Shown in pieces: positions 44,450-51,836 of a DNA stretch of 64,000 nucleotides (positions are counted from its first letter, which is position 1; each line of letters starts with the position of its first letter). A model generated the notes under the pieces. It was not told the origin of the DNA and ran no database searches. It saw only the letters and a program-made list of their open reading frames with translations. Source of the stretch: Paenibacillus sp. Soil750 (GTDB taxonomy: Bacteria; Bacillota; Bacilli; Paenibacillales; NBRC-103111); assembly GCF_001428045.1 (NCBI RefSeq), contig NZ_LMSD01000040.1:186096-250095 (forward strand), in the 5' to 3' direction. Both the position numbers and the translations under genes were made by a program.

Positions 44450-44507
44450 CGGTGCGGCTTCCTGGTAAGGTGCAAGTAAGAGGAGATGTAGGAGAGTAAG
44501 CAACACG

Positions 44508-45086
44508 CTACTTCTCACGCCCTGTATCCGCTCGCAGCCCCCGCAAATACGTCTGCAATAACCGACGCAAACTCTCATCCCGATCTAGCCCCATGCGGAA
44601 GCCATTCCGATGCTCGAGCGAGGCGAATCCGTGCACCATGCTCCGAAAACCGCGCACCACATGCAGCGCATCCTCTTCACTGAGTCCGTAAGGCGCAAGG
44701 ATGCGCAGTAAGAAGCTCACAACCCCAGCGCCGACCTCTTTCAGCTCTGGGTCTTCATAATCAGGCAGCGCTGAGATCGCTTCATACAAACCTGGCTGCT
44801 TCCGAGCAAAATCCACATAAGCCACACCCGCAGCCAGCAAGGCTTCATCCTCAGCTTTACCAATTACGGCTTCGATCATCGTTTCTTTCACGAGGAGAAG
44901 ACCTCGCTTAGAGAGCTGCTTTCGCAGATCGGGCAAGCCCTTGATATGATTGTAGAGGGAAGGTGTTTTGATCGTTAGTTTGGTCGCTAGTGCAGCAAGC
45001 GAAAGCTGTTCAATCCCTTGTTTATCTGCAAGCTCTATCGCCGCCTGCAGGACCGTCTCTGCATCTAATCCTTGTCGAGTAGCCAT
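44508..45086 (-). CDS. TetR-family transcriptional repressor
   Basis: A 192-residue repressor. The N-terminal helix-turn-helix is IEQLSLAALATKLTIKTPSLYNHIKGLPDLRKQL (residues 25-58), followed by an all-helical ligand domain of the WHG/TetR_C_33 type (FARKQPGLYEAISALPDYEDPE...GFRSMVHGFASLE). Start ATG 45086 follows AAAAGGGG by 6 bp. It is 18 bp after an MBL-fold hydrolase gene on the same strand; the shared promoter has two overlapping palindromes, so it likely represses its own operon. Confidence 0.9.
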   Translation of the reverse strand: MATRQGLDAETVLQAAIELADKQGIEQLSLAALATKLTIKTPSLYNHIKGLPDLRKQLSKRGLLLVKETMIEAVIGKAEDEALLAAGVAYVDFARKQPGLYEAISALPDYEDPELKEVGAGVVSFLLRILAPYGLSEEDALHVVRGFRSMVHGFASLEHRNGFRMGLDRDESLRRLLQTYLRGLRADTGREK

Positions 45087-45104
45087 TTTATACCCCTTTT
45101 TATT

Positions 45105-45830
45105 CTAGATTATCGCTGAAGCGCCCTGAAATTTCGCCGATGCTTCTTCCAGTGCTGCATCCATCACCGCTGCCGGTTGTTCAATCATTCGTCCATGTCC
45201 GACTGCCAATAAGCTTGGCGCTAGCTGCCTCAATCTGCGCGTACTTGCCAATGAAGCTTCCTTACTCCACGTCGCCATCGCTGGGAATGGGAACCAGAAC
45301 TTTACCACACCTGATACCGCTACTCCGCCTCGCACTTGGAACGCATCTCCAGCGATCAACGCCCGGCTCCGCACATCAAGGAAAGCCATGGAACCAGGTG
45401 TATGCCCAGGGGCTGCATAAGCTTGCAAGGACCCAATCCGATCCCCATCTGCCAGCAGCACATCAGGCTTCGTCTGAATCCCTTTTGGAATGCCGCCTTT
45501 AATTGGCGTTTGAGGCTCATCTGCCTCCAGCTCCACGTTGCCTGCCAACAGCTTCGCATCCCTTCTGGAGATGTACACTTGTGCATGAGGCAATTCTTTT
45601 TTCAAACCATCTAAGGCACCAATATGATCGCCATGAGCATGAGTCAGCACGATGCGTGTAATCGGCTTCCCAATTTGCTTCGCTGCCTGTAGGATACCTT
45701 TCACACTGAATGGTAAAGCCGCATCAATTAAGGTTAATTCAGATTCTTCCTCCACCAAGTAACAATTCACTGGGAAAAACCTCGGCATAAAAGCCAGCTG
45801 ATACAAATGTCCGATTCGCGTTATTTTCAT
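45105..45830 (-). CDS. MBL-fold metallo-hydrolase
   Basis: A 241-residue metallo-beta-lactamase-fold hydrolase. The metal motif THAHGDHIG (near residue 60), the Asp in LIAGDAFQ and the C-terminal His in AVGHGRM complete a dinuclear metal site; GHTPGSMAFLD is another family block. This is the glyoxalase II/lactonase-like branch, acting on a thioester, lactone or similar bond. ATG 45830 is chosen because GGAGG lies 9 bp before it; the frame from 45845 overlaps that site. It is transcribed with a TetR gene, which suggests a ligand-induced detoxification role. Confidence 0.87.
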   Translation of the reverse strand: MKITRIGHLYQLAFMPRFFPVNCYLVEEESELTLIDAALPFSVKGILQAAKQIGKPITRIVLTHAHGDHIGALDGLKKELPHAQVYISRRDAKLLAGNVELEADEPQTPIKGGIPKGIQTKPDVLLADGDRIGSLQAYAAPGHTPGSMAFLDVRSRALIAGDAFQVRGGVAVSGVVKFWFPFPAMATWSKEASLASTRRLRQLAPSLLAVGHGRMIEQPAAVMDAALEEASAKFQGASAII

Positions 45831-45855
45831 GTTCAACGCCTCCAATTAACTATTT

Positions 45856-45892
45856 ATATTAGTATAATAACTAATATCATTAGTTTTGTAAA
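45856..45892 (-). promoter_or_regulatory. Promoter and overlapping TetR operators of the MBL-tetR operon
   Basis: On the minus strand TTTACA (45892-45887), 17 bp, TATTAT (45869-45864). One perfect palindrome, ATATTAGT-n6-ACTAATAT (45856-45877), is centred on the -10 box; a second, AACTAAT-n3-ATTAGTT (45869-45885), fills the spacer. Confidence 0.75.
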
Positions 45893-45991
45893 TAGGCTTC
45901 TCTGTATTTGTCTGCGTGTTCTTTATTAGACTGTGGTAAAATAGTTCTCATATTTGTCCTACAGTCCATATAAAGTGAGTGAGGTTACCTA

Positions 45992-47068
45992 ATGAACACT
46001 GAAACTTTAGCACTTTTTAAAACGTTAACCGAAATGCAAGCTGCGCCTGGCTTTGAGCGAGATATCCGTGCATTTGTACGCGGCGAGTTAGCCAAATATA
46101 CCGATGAGTTCGTGCAGGACGCGCTCGGCAGCCTCTTCGGGGTTGTGCGCGGCGACGAGACAGGACCGCGCATCATGGTTGCCGGCCACTTCGACGAGGT
46201 AGGCTTCCTCGTCACCGGCATCACCGAGCACGGCACGGTCAAGTTCCAGCCGCTCGGCGGCTGGTTCAGTCAAGTCCTGCCCGCGCAGCGCGTGCAGATT
46301 ATGACGGCGAACGGACCGATCATCGGTGTGATCGGCTCCGTTCCCGTGCACTTGCTGGACGAGGCTGCGCGCAGCAAGCCGGCAGACATTAAGACGATGT
46401 ACATTGACATCGGCGCGGAAGACAAGGCCGATGCCATCGCCATCGGCATCAAGCTCGGGCAGCAGATCGTGCCGATCTGCCCGTTCACGCCCATGGCCAA
46501 TCCGAAGCGGATTATGGCCAAAGCTTGGGATAATCGCTACGGCGTCGGCCTCGCGATTGAGCTCTTGAAGGAGCTTCACGGCGGGCCGAAGCTCCCGAAC
46601 GTCCTGTACGCGGGAGCCACCGTACAGGAAGAGGTCGGAGTGCGCGGTGGAAGAACGGCTGCGAATATGATTCAGCCGGACTTGTTCTACGCGCTCGATG
46701 CTAGTGCCGCCGGGGATATGACCGGCGACCGCCAAGCTTTCGGGCAGCTAGGGCGCGGGGCGCTGCTGCGGATCTTCGATCCCACGATGATTACCCACCG
46801 TGGGATGGTCGAGTTCATTCTGGATATGGCGGAAACGCATAAGATCCCCTATCAGTACTTCATCTCGCAAGGCGGAACGGATGCCGGACAGGTGCACGTA
46901 CAAGGCAGCGGGATTCCATCCGCTGTGATCGGGGTATGTGCGCGCTACATTCATACATCTGCGTCGATTCTTCACGTGGATGATTACGCCGCGGCCAAGG
47001 AATTGCTGATCAAGTTAGTGCAGGCCAGCGATCGCACAACGTTAAACACCATTCTTTCACAAGCCTAA
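45992..47068 (+). CDS. M42-family aminopeptidase (YsdC/FrvX type)
   Basis: A 358-residue cytoplasmic dinuclear-metal aminopeptidase. It has the first metal ligand in [13 protein letters not shown], the central [14 protein letters not shown] block, the catalytic Glu pair in [14 protein letters not shown] and [10 protein letters not shown], and the C-terminal [39 protein letters not shown]. It forms tetrahedral-type peptidases that trim short peptides. ATG 45992 is preceded by GTGAGG. The gene's centre is G+C-rich. It stands alone and has its own terminator. Confidence 0.9.
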   Translation: MNTETLALFKTLTEMQAAPGFERDIRAFVRGELAKYTDEFVQDALGSLFGVVRGDETGPRIMVAGHFDEVGFLVTGITEHGTVKFQPLGGWFSQVLPAQRVQIMTANGPIIGVIGSVPVHLLDEAARSKPADIKTMYIDIGAEDKADAIAIGIKLGQQIVPICPFTPMANPKRIMAKAWDNRYGVGLAIELLKELHGGPKLPNVLYAGATVQEEVGVRGGRTAANMIQPDLFYALDASAAGDMTGDRQAFGQLGRGALLRIFDPTMITHRGMVEFILDMAETHKIPYQYFISQGGTDAGQVHVQGSGIPSAVIGVCARYIHTSASILHVDDYAAAKELLIKLVQASDRTTLNTILSQA

Positions 47069-47083
47069 GTGTTGTTTATAACC

Positions 47084-47124
47084 AAAAAAGCGTATCAAGA
47101 TGAATTCTTGCTACGCTTTTTTGG
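47084..47124 (+). terminator. Terminator of the M42 peptidase gene
   Basis: AAAAAAGCGTA-t-CAAG pairs with CTTG-c-TACGCTTTTTT; a T6 run ends the stem. Confidence 0.88.
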
Positions 47125-47245
47125 CATTTCATTAAACATTGTTCTTAAACGTAAAAAATTGACATTTTTTTCATAAATATAGAACTAATGTTCCAATATA
47201 TGGTACAATTAGCAATATAACTTGTTATTAGAAAGAAGGATACCC

Positions 47246-47689
47246 ATGACTACATGCATTCGTGAAGCAACACCCCAGGATACATCAGCAATTAGTTCAC
47301 TCGTTTCTCATCTGACTGGCAAACTGATTTCCCCTTTACATATTGAAAATAGGCTGCATAACATGCGCGGCAACCCAGACGAATTGCTATATGTCTATGA
47401 AGAAAAGAATCGGATTCTCGGTACATTAAGCTTTCGTATCCGCAGAGATCATGCCGCACACGATGTAACATTTAGTGAAATTTCGGTTATTTCCTATAAG
47501 CAAGATCCCGATAGTAACCAAGCACCATTGGCACAATTGAGAAGCTATGCCGAACAGCTGGCAAGTGATCATAACTGCTCTGGCATGATGTGGTTGACTG
47601 ATGAAGAATCCACTGACATGTCCCGAAGCGCACGACCGCCCATCGGCTTTCATGAAACCGGCTATCGTTTTGTCAAACGTTTCCTCTAG
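47246..47689 (+). CDS. GNAT-family acetyltransferase
   Basis: A 147-residue GCN5-related N-acetyltransferase. It opens with TTCIREATPQDTSAISSLVSHL, the common GNAT start, has the central strands ELLYVYEEKNRILGTLSFRIR and DVTFSEISVIS, and ends GFHETGYRFVKRFL, the usual motif B. The acetyl-CoA loop (Q/R-x-x-G-x-G/A) is not clear; the segment after the central strand reads KQDPDSNQAPLAQL, so catalysis may be atypical. ATG 47246 follows GAAGGAT. The substrate is unknown. Confidence 0.75.
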   Translation: MTTCIREATPQDTSAISSLVSHLTGKLISPLHIENRLHNMRGNPDELLYVYEEKNRILGTLSFRIRRDHAAHDVTFSEISVISYKQDPDSNQAPLAQLRSYAEQLASDHNCSGMMWLTDEESTDMSRSARPPIGFHETGYRFVKRFL

Positions 47690-47743
47690 CTAGGAGAAGG
47701 TCGATTCACCTATTCTATCAATACTGCGAAGGAGTGCTTACTT

Positions 47744-48115
47744 GTGCTAGCTGGGTTAAATGAAGGAGCTTTAAGCACGCTTGTCCTTATCCTCTTCATC
47801 CTCATCCTTATTCTCGTGGTTGGCATCTTTCTATTCATTATTATCAAATCCCTTTCGGTCTGGACATCCAATAACAATGCACCCATTCAAGATCGATTTT
47901 GTAAGGTTGTTGCCAAACGGATACAACTCTCGGGAAACACCAGTAATTTAGATTCGAATACCTCTTACTTTGTTACTTTTGAGTTTGAAGACCGGAGCAG
48001 AATGGAACTATGGATAGGCAGGCAGCAGTTTGGCCATATGGTCGAGGGGGACGTAGGGAATTTAACTTTTCAAGGCACTCGTTTCAAAGAATTCGAACGT
48101 AAGAAAGCAATGTGA
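47744..48115 (+). CDS. DUF2500-family membrane protein
   Basis: A 123-residue protein with one N-terminal transmembrane segment (LSTLVLILFILILILVVGIFLFIIIKSL) and a small beta domain outside or at the membrane (CKVVAKRIQLSG...TSYFVTFEFEDRSRMELWIGRQQFGHMVEGDVGNLTFQGTRFKEFER). The V-x-x-K...YFVTFEFEDG and EGD-x-G-x-L-x-FQGTRF blocks match DUF2500. GTG 47744 follows GAAGGAG by 9 bp. The function is unknown. It is followed by the gap that holds the RNA candidate. Confidence 0.82.
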   Translation: MLAGLNEGALSTLVLILFILILILVVGIFLFIIIKSLSVWTSNNNAPIQDRFCKVVAKRIQLSGNTSNLDSNTSYFVTFEFEDRSRMELWIGRQQFGHMVEGDVGNLTFQGTRFKEFERKKAM

Positions 48116-48197
48116 GCAATTCCACGAATACGTAAGCATTTAGAAGGAAAAACAAAAAAATAGGCATATCCAGGCAGATATTTGAATAATCTGAATA

Positions 48198-48226
48198 TTT
48201 ACAATATTTTAATAATGGGCTATTAT
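48198..48226 (+). promoter_or_regulatory. Promoter of the candidate RNA
   Basis: TTTACA (48198-48203), 17 bp, TATTAT (48221-48226). The expected start is near 48233. Confidence 0.6.
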
Positions 48227-48232
48227 AAATCC

Positions 48233-48655
48233 AAGGCAGACAGAGAGGACAACCTGCACCATACGGTGCAGAATCAACGAAGAGCCTTATTATTAACTTC
48301 TAGGAGAGGGGATAGTCCATTGGGCCACGTTAGCGAAGCATGCTACTCACTTGCGTTCTAAACGACAAGAAGCGAGTGCAGGAACGTCCCACTCGTTCAT
48401 CCAGCATGCGGGAAATCAGATCAGGCAGGTCATCATTCTAGGAAAGGAACAGAAGTGAGGGACTTGTCGTATGGTTGATTAAATGGGCAATTAACTAAGA
48501 GGAAAGGACACTTTAACTTTGAGGCGAACGTATCGATTGCAGCAACTGACTTACGAATTTTCGGGGAACGGAGTGTGTGGAAGAACAATTGAATAGGCAA
48601 AATGACTCATAGAGACCTCCGGTTATCATGGATAAGCGGGGGCCTCTATTTGCGT
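48233..48655 (+). ncRNA. Candidate structured non-coding RNA, unassigned
   Basis: After the promoter the sequence holds several helices: CTGCACC-atac-GGTGCAG (48254-48271); a three-way junction closed by GCATGCT (48338-48344) with AGCATGC (48403-48409), enclosing CACTTGC/GCGAGTG (48348-48354, 48372-48378) and GAACG/CGTTC (48382-48398); GTTGATT/AATTAAC (48474-48495); and a final stem AGAGaCCtCCG...CGGgGGcCTCT (48611-48653). It does not show the landmarks of RNase P, tmRNA, SRP or 6S RNA that I know. Strand and ends are inferred from the promoter. Confidence 0.4.
48611..48655. terminator. Hairpin terminator between the RNA candidate and the kinase gene
   Basis: AGAGACCTCCGGTTATC pairs with GATAAGCGGGGGCCTCT (a few G-T or mismatched pairs) around CATG. 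T-runs are weak on both strands. Confidence 0.6.
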
Positions 48656-48665
48656 TCACATGATG

Positions 48666-49811
48666 TTATATGTTGGGTAGCTGAGCCTTCTGAACAATCG
48701 GTAATCGGACGATGAAGGACGTCAGTTCTTCCATCCCGCTCTCCACTGTGATCGATCCATGATGCATCTCCACGATTTTCTTCGCGATCGACAAGCCCAG
48801 CCCATTGCCGCCTGCCATGCGATTTCTAGATTTATCTGCTTTGTAAAATCGTTCGAATATATGCGTCTGATCCTCTTCCGGAATGCTAGGCCCATTATTC
48901 GAAATCCGCGTTACAGCCTCATCTCCGTTACTGACCACTCGAACACGAATCGTTCCGCCAACAGGTACAAACTTCACTGCGTTGTGGATGAGATTCGTCC
49001 ATACTTGGCTGAGCAAATCCTCATCGGCCTCGGCGGTTACAGGATCAAGCTCGATGTCCATTTCAATATCTTTATCTACCCACTGCGGCTCACAAGCGAG
49101 GATATGATTGCGCAGCTGTTTATCCAAACGATAGCTTTTCGGTTCGAAAGGATGATGCTGCGACTCCAAGGAAGTCAGTTTCAGCAAGTTTTCGCTGAGC
49201 TTGGATAACCGTACACTTTCCGTTTCAATAATGGTCAAATAATGCTTACGCTCCTCCGGCGACAGCTGATCATTCTGCAGTGCGCGGGAGAATCCGCTAA
49301 TGGACGTTAATGGCGACTGGATCTCATGTGAGACGTTAGAAATAAACTCCTGCCTCATTTTCTCTAATTGCCCGAGATCAGTCGCCATTTGATTGATGGA
49401 CTCCGCTAACTCCACGAAAGGCCCATTCCGCGGGTTATTATCTACCAACACATTGAAATCCCCTCTCGACATGCTGCGGATCGCTTGATTCAAACTTTGG
49501 AAGAAAATCAACTGATGCTTCCGCATAAATTGGCCAAGAATGGCCATAGTAATCCCCCAGAAGAACATGCCTCCAATGCAGTTGATCAATTGCACGATGA
49601 CTTCCGCAGGGCGTTTCCCCAGATGCTCGTAGAGATACTCCGTGCCATAGAAGGCAGCTAACCAATACACGATAATAAGAATAAATATCCCTAAGCCAAA
49701 AAAGAAGCCGCCTATTCGTTGGAGAATGGACTGCTTATTATTCTGGCTCATTCTCCGCTTCTTCTGTCTTTCTCTCCGCTCTCTTCTCTCTGCTCTGTGC
49801 CGATGATTCAT
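48666..49811 (-). CDS. Membrane sensor histidine kinase (HisKA type)
   Basis: A 381-residue kinase. It has a very basic N-terminus (RHRAERRERRERQKKRR), two transmembrane segments (about 33-55 and 75-95), a HAMP-like linker, the phosphoacceptor box FISNVSHEIQSPLTSISGFSRAL, and ATP-binding boxes NLIHNAVKFV (N), ISNNGPSIPEEDQTHIFERFYKAD (G1/F) and GGNGLGLSIAKKIVEMHHG (G2). Its start overlaps the response-regulator stop by 4 bp. The signal is unknown. The small extracellular loop (about 20 residues) suggests that it senses a membrane or cell-envelope state. Confidence 0.9.
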   Translation of the reverse strand: MNHRHRAERRERRERQKKRRMSQNNKQSILQRIGGFFFGLGIFILIIVYWLAAFYGTEYLYEHLGKRPAEVIVQLINCIGGMFFWGITMAILGQFMRKHQLIFFQSLNQAIRSMSRGDFNVLVDNNPRNGPFVELAESINQMATDLGQLEKMRQEFISNVSHEIQSPLTSISGFSRALQNDQLSPEERKHYLTIIETESVRLSKLSENLLKLTSLESQHHPFEPKSYRLDKQLRNHILACEPQWVDKDIEMDIELDPVTAEADEDLLSQVWTNLIHNAVKFVPVGGTIRVRVVSNGDEAVTRISNNGPSIPEEDQTHIFERFYKADKSRNRMAGGNGLGLSIAKKIVEMHHGSITVESGMEELTSFIVRLPIVQKAQLPNI

Positions 49812-50482
49812 TTCAGCACCTCCAGCCGATAGCCCAAGCCTCGAATTGTAGCGATGCGAAAAGCGTGCCGCTCCTCAGGAAATCGCTCACGCAGCCGATT
49901 TATATGCACATCAACCGTACGTTCATTTCCTTCGTAGTCAAATCCCCAAATCTGCTCGATCAATTGATCGCGCGAGAAGGTTTTGCCAGGATAGCTCGCG
50001 AGCTTGTAGAGCAGCTCGAATTCCTTAAGCGGCAGCGTGATGCTCTCTGCGCCAACGGTGACTTCATAAGTTTTGCGATTCATACTTAAATCGCCAGCCT
50101 GAATCGTTTGCGAGGAAGCGATTTTGTAGCGCTTCAGCAGCGCTCTCACTCGCATCGCCAGCTCAAGCGGCTCGAAGGGCTTGGTGAGGTAGTCGTCTGC
50201 ACCAAGCTCGAAGCCCTTGACCTTCTGGGCGGTTTCTCCTTTGGCCGTTAGCATGAGTATCGGCAAATCATAATGCTCTCTAAGCTCCTCGCACAGCTTC
50301 CATCCGTCCATGTTCGGCATCATCACATCGAGAATAACCATATCGACTTGGACGGTTTGCAGCTTCTTGAGCGCTTCGACGCCATCTTCGGCCTCAACGA
50401 CATCGAAGCCCTCGTTCATCATGAACACGCGGACAAGCTCACGAATATACGGATCATCATCTACGATCATAATGGGTGCCAT
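49808..50482 (-). CDS. OmpR-family response regulator
   Basis: A 224-residue regulator. The receiver domain has MIVDDDPYIREL, phospho-Asp in DMVILDVMMPNMDGW (near residue 53), Thr in MLTAKGE and Lys in YLTKPFEPLEL; the C-terminal winged helix includes LPLKEFELLYKLASYPGKTFSRDQLIEQIWGFDYEGNERTVDVHINRLRE. It is transcribed with the kinase that follows. The pair is divergent from an unknown gene at 50673. Confidence 0.93.
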   Translation of the reverse strand: MAPIMIVDDDPYIRELVRVFMMNEGFDVVEAEDGVEALKKLQTVQVDMVILDVMMPNMDGWKLCEELREHYDLPILMLTAKGETAQKVKGFELGADDYLTKPFEPLELAMRVRALLKRYKIASSQTIQAGDLSMNRKTYEVTVGAESITLPLKEFELLYKLASYPGKTFSRDQLIEQIWGFDYEGNERTVDVHINRLRERFPEERHAFRIATIRGLGYRLEVLK

Positions 50483-50672
50483 GATTCATTCATCCTCACT
50501 TCTTGATGTTATTGTCTGCATATAGACTGTGGATATGATAGAAATTAGCATAAAGGAGCAATATAAACTGAATTTAAACCAAAAGCCTATTTTAAAAAAT
50601 GAAAGGGCTTTATTTGGAAAATATTTTATGATAAATTTGGGAAAAGGAACAGTTTGGGGGGTTGTGGCCTGT

Positions 50673-51158
50673 ATGACAAATAACACATTGGCGGATTTCA
50701 ACAAGCTGACTACCGCGGAAGCGGAAGCCCTATTTAGGCGCGAGGTACTCTCGGAAGGATTCGCAGGTTTCAGGCGGTTACTCGACAGTCTCACGGATGC
50801 GATCAAAGCCGCGGGTGACACAGAAATGGATACCGTGGAACATTCGGTTGCGAAAGCGAAGCGACTTTTCCCTGAACCCGTTGATTTCAGCCCATCTTGG
50901 GAGAAGATTTGGCCAGAGCTCGAAAGTACCATAGCTGCCAAGAAACACATTTTCGCGAATATCCCTCAAGCAGAGAGAGCTGGAGAATGGCAGGTTATCA
51001 TGGATAATCCACTCGTGGTGCAAGAGGTTGTCTGCTATCCCGCCTTGACGTTCGAGGATGCGGCCTATCTGTACGCTTATTTCCGACCGCAATTAGAGAA
51101 GTCCGAATACATTCGTCTGCAGAAAATCCAAACGGTCATTCAGGAAATCGGCAGTTAG
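50673..51158 (+). CDS. Protein of unknown function
   Basis: A 161-residue soluble protein that I do not recognise. I chose ATG 50673 because the longer frame from 50529 adds a Lys/Asn-rich, A+T-rich segment with no ribosome site, while GGGGGG lies about 11 bp before 50673. The protein is helical and acidic, with FRRLLDSLTDAIKAAGDTEMD and the aromatic-rich end NPLVVQEVVCYPALTFEDAAYLYAYFRPQLEKSEYIRLQKIQTVIQ. No signal peptide or membrane segment. It lies between the two-component pair and the PadR gene, with which it is convergent at a 21-bp gap. Confidence 0.7.
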   Translation: MTNNTLADFNKLTTAEAEALFRREVLSEGFAGFRRLLDSLTDAIKAAGDTEMDTVEHSVAKAKRLFPEPVDFSPSWEKIWPELESTIAAKKHIFANIPQAERAGEWQVIMDNPLVVQEVVCYPALTFEDAAYLYAYFRPQLEKSEYIRLQKIQTVIQEIGS

Positions 51159-51179
51159 GTTCACTAAAAATACTTCGAA

Positions 51180-51719
51180 TCACTTCAATTTCTCCTTCAT
51201 CCACTCACACCAGTACAAATCCGTATCTACCTTCATTGTGGCTTTATGTACCAATACATACATGCCGAATGCATCATCACCAATTTCTAATTGATCGAGC
51301 GGTTTCTCACTTCCTTGTTGGATCTTATCCATCAGGAGGTTGAATCGCTCTTTTTTCTTCTTATAATATACTTCGCGTACTGCGAGCATCTTCCTCGCCT
51401 GCTCTTTATCCACTAAACCGATGCAGTACACCTTAAGGGAAAGCTCATCTCTCGTCACGGGTTCATCCGTTGGCTCAGCAATCCAGCCCCGTAAAGCATC
51501 CTTCCCTTGCTCCGTGATGGAGTAGACTTTCTTATCCGGCTTATCCGATTGAGGAACATGTACGAAGGCGACGTGCCCCTTTTGCTCTAATTGTGCTAAG
51601 AGTGGGTAGATCTGGCTATGTTTGGCTGACCAAAAAGGCTGAATATGCTGCATAAGCTCATACCCCGAGCGGGAGTTTTTGGTTAAAAGGCTTAATAATC
51701 CATATGAAAGGGTATTCAA
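51180..51719 (-). CDS. PadR-family transcriptional regulator
   Basis: A 179-residue repressor. The winged helix is MNTLSYGLLSLLTKNSRSGYELMQHIQPFWSAKHSQIYPLLAQLEQKGHVAF, and the C-terminal half is a coiled-coil dimerisation helix (RKMLAVREVYYKKKKERFNLLMDKIQ). It is divergent from a 14-helix MFS exporter; a perfect palindrome in the shared region overlaps the exporter promoter. By analogy with PadR/LmrR it represses the exporter and is released by its substrate. Confidence 0.9.
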   Translation of the reverse strand: MNTLSYGLLSLLTKNSRSGYELMQHIQPFWSAKHSQIYPLLAQLEQKGHVAFVHVPQSDKPDKKVYSITEQGKDALRGWIAEPTDEPVTRDELSLKVYCIGLVDKEQARKMLAVREVYYKKKKERFNLLMDKIQQGSEKPLDQLEIGDDAFGMYVLVHKATMKVDTDLYWCEWMKEKLK

Positions 51720-51733
51720 TAGCGTTCCTCCTT

Positions 51734-51772
51734 TATGTCATTATTGACATATAAACAGTTCGGTAGTATGAT
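51734..51772 (+). promoter_or_regulatory. PadR operator overlapping the MFS exporter promoter
   Basis: TATGTCA-TTAT-TGACATA (51734-51751) is a perfect palindrome with the ATGT-n8-ACAT form of PadR sites. The -35 box TTGACA (51744-51749) lies inside it; 17 bp on is TATGAT (51767-51772). Confidence 0.8.
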
Positions 51773-51836
51773 GATTTTCATTCAAAATTATAGAGAATAC
51801 TATCTTTAAGATCAATGATAGAGTGGAGGCATTATT

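Larger units (their letters stand above)
44021..44507. other. 487-bp gene-free gap between convergent alkA and tetR
   Basis: Contains a CTGGGGGAG/CTCCCCAG hairpin near 44043-44077, a minus-strand terminator (44083-44122), and the AGCTGGA repeat copy D (44257-44449). No gene is supported. Confidence 0.75.
48116..48665. other. 550-bp gene-free gap
   Basis: No open frame of 60 codons on either strand. It contains a sigma-A-type promoter on the plus strand, several hairpins and a terminator-like stem; see the RNA candidate. Confidence 0.8.

Noticed and set aside
48233-48655. Known large RNA (RNase P, tmRNA, SRP, 6S) in the 48-kb gap
   Set aside because: The remembered landmark sequences of those RNAs are not seen; the candidate is left unassigned rather than named.
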